From contig NZ_FPCK01000001.1 of assembly GCF_900116545.1 (NCBI RefSeq), positions 1,736,001 through 1,800,000 on the forward strand: a stretch of 64,000 nucleotides of DNA. The letters run 5' to 3'. Positions 1 to 7,897 of the stretch are shown piece by piece (the first letter of the stretch is position 1; the number at the start of each line of letters is the position of its first letter). The stretch comes from Devosia crocina (GTDB taxonomy: Bacteria > Pseudomonadota > Alphaproteobacteria > Rhizobiales > Devosiaceae). The position numbers and the translations under genes were made by a program. The notes below the pieces were generated by a model. It was not told where the DNA came from, made no database searches, and saw only the letters and a list, made by a program, of their open reading frames with translations.

Positions 1-377
1 GCGCGATTCCGGCCGCCGCCGCTTCTGCCGAGAGCGCAGCAAGTTCGTTGACAGCCATCGGAATTTCGGACGTGGCAAGGGCGCGCAGCTCCTTGCCATA
101 AGCGTTCAAGCCGTCGGCGCTGAAATCGGTGACCTTGGCGATATCGGCCATGGCGCTCTCAAAGCCCACGGCCGCATTCACTGGCGCCGCCAGGCCACGA
201 TAGAGCGCATACCCGGCACCGACCGCACCAAGCACCTGACCCTGCATCTCTTCCATCGCGCGGCGATTGGCTTTCGCGGCGTCGTTGAGGCGAGATACGG
301 TCGCGGGAAACCTTTCGTGCCGGAGCGCTGACCCTGTCGATCAGCGACAGGATCAGGCTACTTTCGAGTTTCGCCAC
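1..377 (-). pseudogene. Phage tail tape measure protein, N-terminal part, frameshifted
   Basis: The ATG at 377 begins a protein whose first 23 or so residues (MAKLESSLILSLIDRVSAPA) are a typical start for TP901-like tape measure proteins, which set tail length and are threaded through the tail tube. After about residue 24 the frame turns into Arg-rich shadow sequence, while the +1 frame continues with good coding sequence (RLNDAAKANRRAMEEMQG, later FESAMADIAKVTDF, a family hallmark). Removing one G from the run at 305-307 restores one continuous frame to the window edge. The start overlaps the end of the chaperone gene by 20 bases, as in P2. It is either a true pseudogene mutation or a homopolymer error. 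The gene continues past position 1. Confidence 0.8.
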
Positions 378-771
378 GGCGGCCTCCGCTCAGCATTTTC
401 GAGAGTTCGTTATGCCACCGAGCCGCTTTTCGGATCGGCAGCTGCTCAACCTCAGAGATCGAGGTCGAGCAATGGTGCGAAAGGAGAACGGCTACGCGGA
501 GCCACTGTCCTCCGGGGGTATCGTCGTTTCCCAAAAAGCCGTTCGTCGCTTTGGTGATCTTGTTTAGATCGCGCAGCGGCAGCTGTTTGAACGTGTCGAT
601 ATCGACACCCGCCATCGAGGCCAGCATGGCCGCCGTCTTGGCAAAGTCGCCCTGCACTTCGTCTGCGGCGATCATGTCGCCGACATTGGCCTCGCGGAAC
701 GTCAGCTCTGCGACCTCCTGACCATGGTGCATGATGGGGCGGGAAAGTTTCACTGAGATATTTTCGGTCAT
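358..771 (-). CDS. Phage tail assembly chaperone (P2 gpE/E' or Mu gp41 type)
   Basis: The 137-residue protein matches the gpE/gp41-type tail assembly chaperones that keep the tape measure protein soluble while the tail tube assembles. Residues 1-80 have the gpE-like pattern (TFREANVGDM near 25, LPLRDLNKIT near 64). Residues 90-125 look like the E' extension (LSHH, ISEVEQLPI, ARWHNEL). In P2-like phages E' is normally reached only by a -1 frameshift; here both parts are in one frame. A slippery heptamer sits at codons 80-82. It lies between the tail tube and tape measure genes, as expected. The family assignment is from pattern and position. Confidence 0.78.
   Translation of the reverse strand: MTENISVKLSRPIMHHGQEVAELTFREANVGDMIAADEVQGDFAKTAAMLASMAGVDIDTFKQLPLRDLNKITKATNGFLGNDDTPGGQWLRVAVLLSHHCSTSISEVEQLPIRKAARWHNELSKMLSGGRRGETRK
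526..532 (-). promoter_or_regulatory. Candidate -1 ribosomal frameshift site (GGGAAAC)
   Basis: On the minus strand the bases read G GGA AAC in the zero frame of the chaperone gene: the first G is the third base of codon 80 and GGA and AAC are codons 81 and 82. This is the X XXY YYZ form, nearly the lambda G-T heptamer GGGAAAG. A -1 shift would add 24 residues and stop at 452, giving 106 residues against 137 for normal reading. Use in vivo is unproven. Confidence 0.45.
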
Positions 772-826
772 TGTCCGTCCTCAAAAGGAAAGCGGCGCCA
801 CCCGGGCGCCGCAAAGAAGGTTTGGA

Positions 827-1351
827 TCAGGCGCCGAGCGCTGATCGACGGGCGGCTGTCAGGTCAATGCCACCCATGCGCAGCACCCCTTCCCAGAAAT
901 CCCAATAGAAAAGCTCGTCGCCGGCGACGACGAGCTCGTAATGCGTGACTTCATTGAAGCCATGCGTGCTGCCCTGCATTTCCGCCGGATCGCTCTCATC
1001 GGCCTCCCAGGTCGTGACAGCGCCTTCGATGATCGCCCGGGCCGGAACCAGGCCGCCGCCACCAGATCCGCGCTTCTTGTAGCTGGCAGCGAACACATAG
1101 CGATCGACCTCGCCAAAGCCGGTGAAGATCTCGGTGTCGATGCCCTTCGCGGTAAGGGCCGGCTCAGGCGCCTCGACGCGTGGATTGGTGAAGTTGACGG
1201 CGCCCGTCCCGCCGCCGGGATTGTGCTCGGCCGTCATCAACGTCAGCGGCGGCATGGTTAGTGTGCTGATCATGGTCTTGCGCGTGAAGTCGGGCTTGGA
1301 AACCCGACGCACATCGACGTTGACCAGGAGGTGAAGTGCAGCTTGTGTCAT
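827..1351 (-). CDS. Phage major tail tube protein (P2 FII-like)
   Basis: The 174-residue protein has the signature of P2 FII-type tube proteins, which stack into the rigid inner tube of a contractile tail. The C-terminal half carries the typical pattern: ARAIIEGAVTTWE, THGFNEVTHYEL and YWDFWEGVLRMGG, followed by a basic tail. Length is close to the usual 170. The ATG at 1351 is preceded by an AGGA-type ribosome site. It follows the sheath gene after 11 bases, so the two are surely cotranscribed. Confidence 0.87.
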   Translation of the reverse strand: MTQAALHLLVNVDVRRVSKPDFTRKTMISTLTMPPLTLMTAEHNPGGGTGAVNFTNPRVEAPEPALTAKGIDTEIFTGFGEVDRYVFAASYKKRGSGGGGLVPARAIIEGAVTTWEADESDPAEMQGSTHGFNEVTHYELVVAGDELFYWDFWEGVLRMGGIDLTAARRSALGA

Positions 1352-1362
1352 GGTGTCTGTCC

Positions 1363-2607
1363 TTAGGCGGCGGCGGTGAGGCGCGCGATGATGTCGGCGA
1401 CGAGGCCCTCGACGGCCGGGCGATAGCGGCGCACCTCGTGATGGGCGACCTTGAAGGCCGGCGCAGGCTCGATGTTGAGATTGACCGTCAGCCTGCCCAT
1501 CCGGATTTCTTCAGGGCTGTTCTTGCTGGCACGGAATTCGACCTTGTAGCCAAGGATGTCTTCATCGGCCTTGTGGTCGCGCAGCATGAACTTGATGCTG
1601 GTCAGCCAGGCCTCCGCCATGCTGGCGCTGATCTTCCGTCCAAAGAATGGCCGCGTGATCTGCATCATCTTGACGGTCAGGTAGTCCGCTCCGCGCACCT
1701 GGTGGATCTGCTTCCAGAGCTCGCCCGTCGTCGTGTTGTCTGTGCCGATGAAACTGAAACCGCCATCGGCGATCGCGCCATCGACACCGCTTTCCCCGGC
1801 AACGACGATCGAGACTTCGCTTTCAAGCAGCTGCTGACCCTCGGTCGAGCCATCGAGCAGCGAGAACGGAATTCTCCGGCTGAGACCTGCAAGACCGTAG
1901 ATTGTGCGATTGGCGATCGGGTTGAACGGCTTGCCTTCGTTAGCATTGTCGATGCGCATGAAGAGGCCGATGATGCGCGGCCCCATGGCGCGAGTGACTA
2001 TGTCTTCGCCCTCATAGACCCGCGCCGCCACGCCGACAGGAATGATGCGCTCGGAATTGAGCGTCTCGCGCGCACTGATCGCACTAGCCGTCGACGTATC
2101 ATCGACATCGAGCACACCAACGGCCAAGAGCCGCTCGAGCGCCGGGTGATAGGCGGCCGCGACCGGCCCGACCGTCTCATTGTCGAGCCGATAGGCGCCG
2201 CGTCCTGCCCACACCAGGCGCGGCGTGGCATTGACCAGCGACGGGATCGTCGCAATCTTTGCCGGATCGAGCGCTGCAGCAATAGTGGCGGCCGTCGCTG
2301 CCGCGTTCGCCCCCTCGGCCACACGCAGGATAGTCACATCGCCACCGGCATTGAGGCCCGAGAGTTGGGCATTAATGGCGTTGACGGCATCGCGCAGCGC
2401 GCCTGTGCCGAGCTTGGCCACCATGGCCGCATCGCTCGTCGAGATGCGCACGGGCACATAGTTGTTGGCGTCCGTCAGCGGAAACGCCGTCGCATCGGCA
2501 TCCGCCGAAGTTTCGATCAAAAGCGCCTTGGAAAAGTCGGCGCCCAGGACCGGGATCGGCTCGTCGTCCGGCCGCGAAAAAGTCATGCCGAAAACCGGTG
2601 CGGTCAT
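1363..2607 (-). CDS. Phage tail sheath protein (P2 FI-like)
   Basis: The 414-residue protein is a contractile tail sheath subunit, the outer tail layer that contracts on infection. The N-terminus (MTAPVFGMTF), the PVRISTSD segment near residue 50, and the C-terminal half (FFGRKISASMAEAWL, LGYKVEFRASKNSPEEIRMGRL) follow the family pattern. Length is near P2 FI (about 396). I chose the ATG at 2607 because AAAGGAGA lies just upstream; an ORF extension to 2703 adds no family-like sequence. No frameshift is seen in this gene. Confidence 0.9.
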   Translation of the reverse strand: MTAPVFGMTFSRPDDEPIPVLGADFSKALLIETSADADATAFPLTDANNYVPVRISTSDAAMVAKLGTGALRDAVNAINAQLSGLNAGGDVTILRVAEGANAAATAATIAAALDPAKIATIPSLVNATPRLVWAGRGAYRLDNETVGPVAAAYHPALERLLAVGVLDVDDTSTASAISARETLNSERIIPVGVAARVYEGEDIVTRAMGPRIIGLFMRIDNANEGKPFNPIANRTIYGLAGLSRRIPFSLLDGSTEGQQLLESEVSIVVAGESGVDGAIADGGFSFIGTDNTTTGELWKQIHQVRGADYLTVKMMQITRPFFGRKISASMAEAWLTSIKFMLRDHKADEDILGYKVEFRASKNSPEEIRMGRLTVNLNIEPAPAFKVAHHEVRRYRPAVEGLVADIIARLTAAA

Positions 2608-2633
2608 CGGGGTCTCCTTTTGGATGATGAAGG

Positions 2634-2661
2634 CAAGAAAAAACCCGACGCTGAGGCCGGG
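2634..2661 (-). terminator. Possible intrinsic terminator after the HTH gene
   Basis: On the minus strand an imperfect GC hairpin (CCCCGG...CGGG) is followed by six T residues. It lies between the end of the HTH gene at 2766 and the sheath start, so it may separate the regulator-like gene from the tail operon. The stem has mismatches. Confidence 0.4.
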
Positions 2662-2765
2662 GTGGGAAGGATCAGCCAGCCGGCCGATTTGGGGTCGACC
2701 CACGTAGAAGCGCCCGCGGACCAGAAGGGCGCGGGTGCGGAAAGCGGAGCGGGAGGCGTGGTTAG

Positions 2766-3269
2766 TTAGGTGTCGGTGTCATCGACGAATTGAAGATCGT
2801 CGAAGTTCTCGTCGTCGCCCTCAGGCGGCTGCGCGCCTGAAGCGTGGATGATCGAGCGAACGACTTCCATGGCAAGCCTGTGGACCGTTCGGTCGATCAG
2901 CGCATCAAGTTCGGCGCTTGGCGAAACAGGGATGCGAACGGAGATCCTGCGATGGGTCGGTGGCCGTGGCAAAAGCGACGGAAAGGCACTTTCGCGGGCC
3001 GTGTGGGCGCGCAGATAGAGCTGCACAAACCTGCGCCGCTCTTTGCTTTTGAGGCCAATGGCATTCATCAGCGCATCGGCATGTGTTTCGGGGATCGGCG
3101 ATCCCTTCTCCGGGTTCAGCATATGCGAAACCCGGCCGGCGCTGACGCCGGTGACCGCCGCGACACGCGCCAATGTCCCGAACGGGCGTTCATCTGCGAT
3201 TGATCGCAAATAGCGCTTGTACTCAAGAACGCGCTCTACAGACGCTTCGGGGTTACGGTGCCTGCCCAA
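2766..3269 (-). CDS. Putative helix-turn-helix DNA-binding protein in the prophage
   Basis: The 167-residue protein has a probable helix-turn-helix around residues 30-70: LARVAAVTGVSAGRVSHML reads as a recognition unit, followed by ALMNAIGLKSKERRRFVQLY. The C-terminal third is acidic (EGDDENFDD). It starts with TTG at 3269. Its role is unknown. It sits between the tail sheath gene and the two DUF4214 genes, on the same strand, and could control that accessory block. An Xre-like regulator is a guess from the motif; no specific family is recognised. Confidence 0.55.
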   Translation of the reverse strand: MGRHRNPEASVERVLEYKRYLRSIADERPFGTLARVAAVTGVSAGRVSHMLNPEKGSPIPETHADALMNAIGLKSKERRRFVQLYLRAHTARESAFPSLLPRPPTHRRISVRIPVSPSAELDALIDRTVHRLAMEVVRSIIHASGAQPPEGDDENFDDLQFVDDTDT

Positions 3270-3314
3270 TGTTTGTCTCTGAGGTTACTCTGGATGCTGG
3301 CGCGGATTGTGCAA

Positions 3315-3342
3315 CAAAAAGCCCGATGCGAACACCGGGCTT
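3315..3342 (-). terminator. Intrinsic terminator after the DUF4214/beta-helix gene
   Basis: Minus-strand hairpin AAGCCCGGTG...CATCGGGCTT followed by TTTTTG, 27 bases past the stop of the gene ending at 3369. This is a convincing rho-independent terminator and shows that the DUF4214 gene ends its own transcript before the HTH gene. Confidence 0.75.
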
Positions 3343-3368
3343 CTCGATCCTTGCAGGCTAGCTAACGG

Positions 3369-5369
3369 TCACTGGTATTCCCAGCTGTAAACCAGCGAGT
3401 CACCAAAGAGTGCCTTCACGTCCTCGATAAGGTTGGGCCCGGTGTAGGTACCAATAGCACCATCGCCGATGACCTCAAAATGATACGAAGTCTCATTATT
3501 GAACCACGGACCAGTATTAGTTTTTTGACCAATGAAGTCCTTAAAGGTAACAGAACCGCCAGCAACAAAGTTCAGAACGACGTCAACAGTGTTTTGATCG
3601 AAATCAAATCCATCTTCTTCAGCGTGAATTTCGTCGTAAACAAAAGCAACGGAAAGCAGATCTGCCGCGCCCTCCAGGACGAGTATATCGTCCTGTGGAT
3701 GAAACACCTCACCCGCCGCACGGAAGCCGATGATCGTGTCGTGGCCGCCGTCCGCAGTATCGAAGTAGACTGTGTCAGACCCCGACATTGGTGCTGTAAG
3801 GTCAATAATGTCGTTGCCAGCTCCTGCAGAGATGAAGTCGTTGCCTAGGGTGCCTTCAATTGTATCTGAGCCATCGGTGCCGCTGATGTGGGCCCCAATG
3901 ATTTTACCCGTGTCCGCACTGTAGCCTGCTTGGTTGGGGCTGAGCAGGGAAACGATGGCTTCCATATCTGCCTTACCCTCAACTTGAGCAGCTGCATATT
4001 GCGAGGCCAGACCCTCTGACGGGAAGAACATCGTCTTGTCGCCGATGCTCACTCCGTAAACGGAGCTGTTCCCAAACAGGTCTAGCCGGATGCCTTCGAC
4101 TGAAGTCGAGTTATGCTCCTGCGCGTAAACGGCAGGAACGTCGTGAATGTTACCCGATATGGTTATGCCGGAAGTGCCTCCATCAAAGGGGAAATACCCG
4201 CCCTTGCTGTAAAGCGCTACGCCGCCCCAAGCATTGCTATATACACTGACATTGGTGAGACTGACCTCAGTGCTATCGGTAAGAGTGATGCCGTTCCCGC
4301 CGCTGAACGTCGATCCAAAGTTGGTGATTGCCGACTTGGTGACAGAGTTCAGGTCGACGTTGGAGCTGCCCGAGCCGGAGATCGAGCCACCGTTCAAACT
4401 AAAGTCGGACAGCCTCTCGGTTGAGCCATGGATTGGCTCAACTTTGATGCCATACTTATTCACAGCAGACGCGTCGTAGTACAGGTTCTGCAACGTTACG
4501 CCGTTCGAATAAACCTGAATGCCCACATCGCGATCGGCCAGCGTGATCTCGTGGTAAGCAACGCCTTTCCTGTCAATTTGCGGGAGTTCCTCTCCCAAGA
4601 TCGTGACCGCGCGGTTAATGACGAGCGTCTCTGTCAGCGTTATGTCGCCCGCAACGGTGATGGTTTCGATCGTCTTGTCTTCCAGTGCGGCAAGCAGCTC
4701 GGCCTCAGTAGTGACTTTGGTCGCATCAGGCTCAGGCTGGGGGCCTGGGCCAGGCGTAACCGGACCAGGCTCTTCCGGAGCCACTGGCGTGCGCTCTTCG
4801 ATATACTTGGCGTTTTCTTCATTCACCTTCACGACTGACGCCGGCGTGTGGTCGACGCCTTCGAGCAGCGTGCCGGCCCTGTCCATATCGGCCTGTGTCC
4901 AGGTTGCCTTGGAGGCGATAAAGTCCGTGGTAAATTTCGCAGCAACTTCGGCCTTGTTCTGCAGGGCAGCAACGTCATTAGCATTCGAGCTGCCACGGGC
5001 TGCGTTTTCGATCTCGAAGAGCACGCGGACACCAGGGCGGCCGGCTTCGACTTCGGTCTGCCAGCGTCCTGTCCAGTAGGCCAGACCTTCGGCGTCCGGC
5101 TCGCGACCAAAGAGATTGTTGTAGGCCTCGGAAACATAGTCTTCCAGCTGTGCCTGGGTGGGGTTAGCCACCGTTTCATAAATTGCCTTGGCTTCCGGGC
5201 TCTGGGCAAAGCTATCGGCAATGCTTTCCAGGAACAGATCGGCATCCTGGCCCTTCGCTACTTCTTCTTCATAGCGATCCATCCAGTACTGCAGCCCTTC
5301 CGGATCGGGCGCACGGTGAAAAAAAGACACATAAAGGCGGGCGATTTCTACGCTGATTTCGGTATCCAA
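3369..5369 (-). CDS. DUF4214 / beta-helix / RTX-repeat protein
   Basis: This is a 666-residue mosaic protein. Residues 5-70 and 78-150 are two DUF4214-like repeats (RLYVSFFHRAPDPEGLQYWM and NLFGREPDAEGLAYW). A Pro/Glu-rich linker spans about 192-216. About 225-430 is rich in short Ser/Asn/Gly beta strands (GGNGITL, SNAWGGVALYSKGG), typical of a right-handed parallel beta-helix. Around 500-530 is an RTX-like calcium-binding block (GTLGNDFISAGAGNDIIDL), then a beta-rich C-terminus. There is no signal peptide; RTX repeats suggest type I secretion or surface attachment. It starts with TTG at 5369 behind GGGAG. It lies inside the prophage and may be cargo or a tail-associated adhesin. Confidence 0.7.
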   Translation of the reverse strand: MDTEISVEIARLYVSFFHRAPDPEGLQYWMDRYEEEVAKGQDADLFLESIADSFAQSPEAKAIYETVANPTQAQLEDYVSEAYNNLFGREPDAEGLAYWTGRWQTEVEAGRPGVRVLFEIENAARGSSNANDVAALQNKAEVAAKFTTDFIASKATWTQADMDRAGTLLEGVDHTPASVVKVNEENAKYIEERTPVAPEEPGPVTPGPGPQPEPDATKVTTEAELLAALEDKTIETITVAGDITLTETLVINRAVTILGEELPQIDRKGVAYHEITLADRDVGIQVYSNGVTLQNLYYDASAVNKYGIKVEPIHGSTERLSDFSLNGGSISGSGSSNVDLNSVTKSAITNFGSTFSGGNGITLTDSTEVSLTNVSVYSNAWGGVALYSKGGYFPFDGGTSGITISGNIHDVPAVYAQEHNSTSVEGIRLDLFGNSSVYGVSIGDKTMFFPSEGLASQYAAAQVEGKADMEAIVSLLSPNQAGYSADTGKIIGAHISGTDGSDTIEGTLGNDFISAGAGNDIIDLTAPMSGSDTVYFDTADGGHDTIIGFRAAGEVFHPQDDILVLEGAADLLSVAFVYDEIHAEEDGFDFDQNTVDVVLNFVAGGSVTFKDFIGQKTNTGPWFNNETSYHFEVIGDGAIGTYTGPNLIEDVKALFGDSLVYSWEYQ

Positions 5370-5587
5370 GTCTCGTCTCCCAAGAATTTCGAGGAACGAT
5401 AACTATGGGTAAGCCGAGACTGTCAATTGGGCTGAGTGTGCGTAAACCACGGCAATCGCTCAAAAACAAGAAAAAATGCTATTACTTACAGAGCATTAAC
5501 CCTTGCACTTTTTATTTTACCACAAATTATTAAGCAAAGTTCCCGAAGTTAAAATCGGTTGACTTTACTCCTTACGAGGTAAGGATT
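5370..5587. other. AT-rich intergenic stretch
   Basis: These 218 bases are far more AT-rich than the rest of the window, with runs of A and T between about 5460 and 5560. They hold a small perfect hairpin (CCTTAC-GAG-GTAAGG, 5570-5584) just past the stop of the protease-like gene. No ORF is credible. It probably holds the promoter of the gene starting at 5369, but no single pair of boxes stands out. Confidence 0.5.
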
Positions 5588-6646
5588 TCACGCAAGAAAG
5601 ATGTAGTCAGCGGATCGATTTTCGTCAGATAGCGCAAAGCTCTTCAGCAACCCCGCATCGTCCAAATCGACTCGACCCATCCAGTAGGCGAAGCCCTCTT
5701 CGTCCGGCGCGCGGTCGTGCACATTGGCATAGAGCGCGGTCAGAAAGTCGCCGCGATCGCGCGTCGGATAGAGCGCCGCGAACTCGTCCGATCCCACGAA
5801 GTGTTCGGACATACTTTCGATGCCCTCGCCACTGGCCGCCCAATATTTTAAGCCGTCGAGGTCAGGCACCCGGCCAAAGGCAGCGTCATAGATCCTGTAA
5901 AGCTCTTGCTGCTGGGTGGTGAGCGGGTCGGACCCGCGCAGCTCGAGGCGTTCGATGTTGACTAGTACGGTGTCAAAGTCGTTGAACCGACCGAGCCAGA
6001 TCGCGGTGTCGTCGCCCTGCCCGTCGTCTACCGTAGCGCCGGGCAAGTGCGGCAGGTAGATCAGATCGTCGCCGTGGGTTGCCAAGCCGGAGCCGCCCGC
6101 TGCGATGATGTCGAGGTCGGAGAGTTCCCAACTTGGGCCGCGCTTCCCCTGCCAGAACATAACCGACGACCGATCTGCGAGATGATTAGTGTGGTCGTCG
6201 TCGTGGTGATGCGGGTGGGCGTCAGCCCAAAGCCGGAACGGTGTGACGGTACTTTCAGACCCGATCATGAAAAGGCCATGGGCGAGTTCGTGCACCATGA
6301 CCGAAGTGGCGGAATAATGGCTGGACGGGGTTGCTTCAGTCTCACCGAAGAACCACGGCCAGTCTAGGTTGACCGTGATCCGCAAGTCGACCCGACCGGG
6401 CGCGACGTCCGTTCCGGTGACCCGGTCGGCTGTCGCCGATGGAAGCCAAACGGTCTTGCCGTCTAGAATGTCAGCGTCAACCCATTGGCGCGGACCAGCA
6501 TAGGCGAGGAAGCCAGTCTCAGTGTCGAACGCCAGCTCAATATTGAAGTTGGCGCTGCCAACCAGATGCTCGCTCCACTCCAGCAAAGCAGCATCGATCG
6601 CCCGCGTCCAGTCGGACGCCGGGACGTTATACGTTGCGGTGAGCAT
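5588..6646 (-). CDS. HEXXH putative metalloprotease with C-terminal DUF4214 repeats
   Basis: The 352-residue protein has a zinc-protease motif, HELAHG, at residues 119-124, followed by a His/Asp-rich stretch near 145-155 and an SVMF segment near 162 that could be a Met-turn. This suggests a metzincin-like peptidase, though the third zinc ligand is not clear. Residues about 245-345 are two DUF4214-like repeats (YDAAFGRVPDLDGLKYW and LYANVHDRAPDEEGFAYWMG), related to those in the next gene. No signal peptide is visible. The ATG at 6646 has a nearby AGGA. It lies 27 bases after the tail-fibre gene, so expression with the phage late genes is likely. Confidence 0.65.
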   Translation of the reverse strand: MLTATYNVPASDWTRAIDAALLEWSEHLVGSANFNIELAFDTETGFLAYAGPRQWVDADILDGKTVWLPSATADRVTGTDVAPGRVDLRITVNLDWPWFFGETEATPSSHYSATSVMVHELAHGLFMIGSESTVTPFRLWADAHPHHHDDDHTNHLADRSSVMFWQGKRGPSWELSDLDIIAAGGSGLATHGDDLIYLPHLPGATVDDGQGDDTAIWLGRFNDFDTVLVNIERLELRGSDPLTTQQQELYRIYDAAFGRVPDLDGLKYWAASGEGIESMSEHFVGSDEFAALYPTRDRGDFLTALYANVHDRAPDEEGFAYWMGRVDLDDAGLLKSFALSDENRSADYIFLA

Positions 6647-6673
6647 GGGGATTCCTGAGGGGGAGCTAAGCTG

Positions 6674-7858
6674 CTACTTGGGGTTGATCGCTCCAGTCCA
6701 TCTGGCTTGAACAGAGGACGTGGCTAGGGTGCCTGTCGTGATCCCCGTTGCGCCAGGGGCGGCCTTGATGCCGGTGACCAGCGCAATGCCTCCGCCGTTG
6801 CCAGTGTTAGAGGCACGGTCGTTTTTAACGATCAACGACGAGAGGTTCGTGTTAACCGGCCCGGAAAACTGAGCAACGTTTGTGTCCGTGGCATAGGCAA
6901 CTGCGGCAATCACCAGATTGTCGTTTCGCACCGTTGTTACGGTTGGCATAGACACCGCCGTCGCTGCCGTGCCTGCAACGTTTCCCGCCCCAACAGCAAA
7001 TGGCGTGACTGGGTCAGCACCGGTAATGAACAGAGACTGATAAACGAGATGGTCGCCTGGGGCCGGAATACTGACGGAGGTTTCGGATCCATCTAGCACC
7101 CGATAGAAGCCATATAGGGCTGTCGCGGACGTGCTTCCAGCTGTCCCCGTGGTCTGGGGCAACCCTGGAATGACTGTATAACCAGCAGGTGTCGAGACAG
7201 CCTGTGCGGCCGTTTCACAAAACAACACGTGAAGCACACCCGCCGCCGTATTGGGCACCCCTATGGAGCCAAAGGCTAGGTTGAGATCGGAAGCTGTCGC
7301 AGAGGCAAAGTACCCTAAGATAGTAGGGCGGCCATCAAGTTCAGAATAGTTGATAATCGACCATTGGTTTGCACCTGTTTTGACAAGGTCTGCGCTACCA
7401 AGCGGGCTAATAAATGGCGCATCCATGAAATTGAGCGTAACACCAGGATCAGCTTCCACTCGGGAGGCAAGTGTCGGTCTGGCGGATATCACCCGTATTA
7501 TGGAACCCTGCGCGATGGTGGCGTTTGCATCTGATGGAATCTGAAAGGTGGTAATTGATCCCGCAGAGCTAAAACCGCTCTGTATGACCGTGCCATTCGC
7601 ATCACTGGCTAGTAATGGGACGCTCCCACTGATTGATGTTCTGACCTTACCGCCGCCCAGAGCCGCAACAGCCTGCTTCACCCGCAGCGGGTTCATAGCC
7701 TTGTTCTCGACCGTGCCTGCTTCGGCTTCTTCCTGAGTGGCGAATTCCACCAGCCCGGCATATTCACCCGCGCTCGTAGCCCCAGCGAACACCTTCTCGT
7801 CCGTCAGATAGATCAGCTCGCCTTCTTTTAGCGCCGCCGCGCCCGCAGCTGCATTCAC
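6674..7858 (-). CDS. Phage tail fibre-like protein, probably 5'-truncated
   Basis: The 394-residue protein has a common tail-fibre motif at about residues 37-70 (FATQEEAEAGTVENKAMNPL then RVKQAVAAL). The rest is a Gly/Ser/Thr/Ala-rich beta sequence typical of fibre shafts and tips. The GTG at 7858 with GGAG nine bases upstream is the only likely start, but the frame stays open upstream to about 8022 with plausible coding (DLTDAERGIIAVDELEAAE) to about 7925. Fibre proteins are usually longer at the N-terminus, where they join the baseplate. I infer that its 5' part was lost at the junction with the integrase fragment. Confidence 0.68.
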   Translation of the reverse strand: MNAAAGAAALKEGELIYLTDEKVFAGATSAGEYAGLVEFATQEEAEAGTVENKAMNPLRVKQAVAALGGGKVRTSISGSVPLLASDANGTVIQSGFSSAGSITTFQIPSDANATIAQGSIIRVISARPTLASRVEADPGVTLNFMDAPFISPLGSADLVKTGANQWSIINYSELDGRPTILGYFASATASDLNLAFGSIGVPNTAAGVLHVLFCETAAQAVSTPAGYTVIPGLPQTTGTAGSTSATALYGFYRVLDGSETSVSIPAPGDHLVYQSLFITGADPVTPFAVGAGNVAGTAATAVSMPTVTTVRNDNLVIAAVAYATDTNVAQFSGPVNTNLSSLIVKNDRASNTGNGGGIALVTGIKAAPGATGITTGTLATSSVQARWTGAINPK

Positions 7859-7897
7859 CTGGGCGCGCTCCGCAGCCTCAAGCTCGTCGACGGCGAT

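Noticed and set aside
452..814. The 120-codon minus-strand frame overlapping the tail chaperone as a separate gene
   Set aside because: Its first part is a shadow of the chaperone; only its last 24 codons could matter, as the -1 frameshift extension.
1336..2769. A 477-codon plus-strand open frame opposite the tail sheath gene
   Set aside because: The minus-strand product matches a sheath protein; the plus product is His/Arg/Asp-rich shadow.
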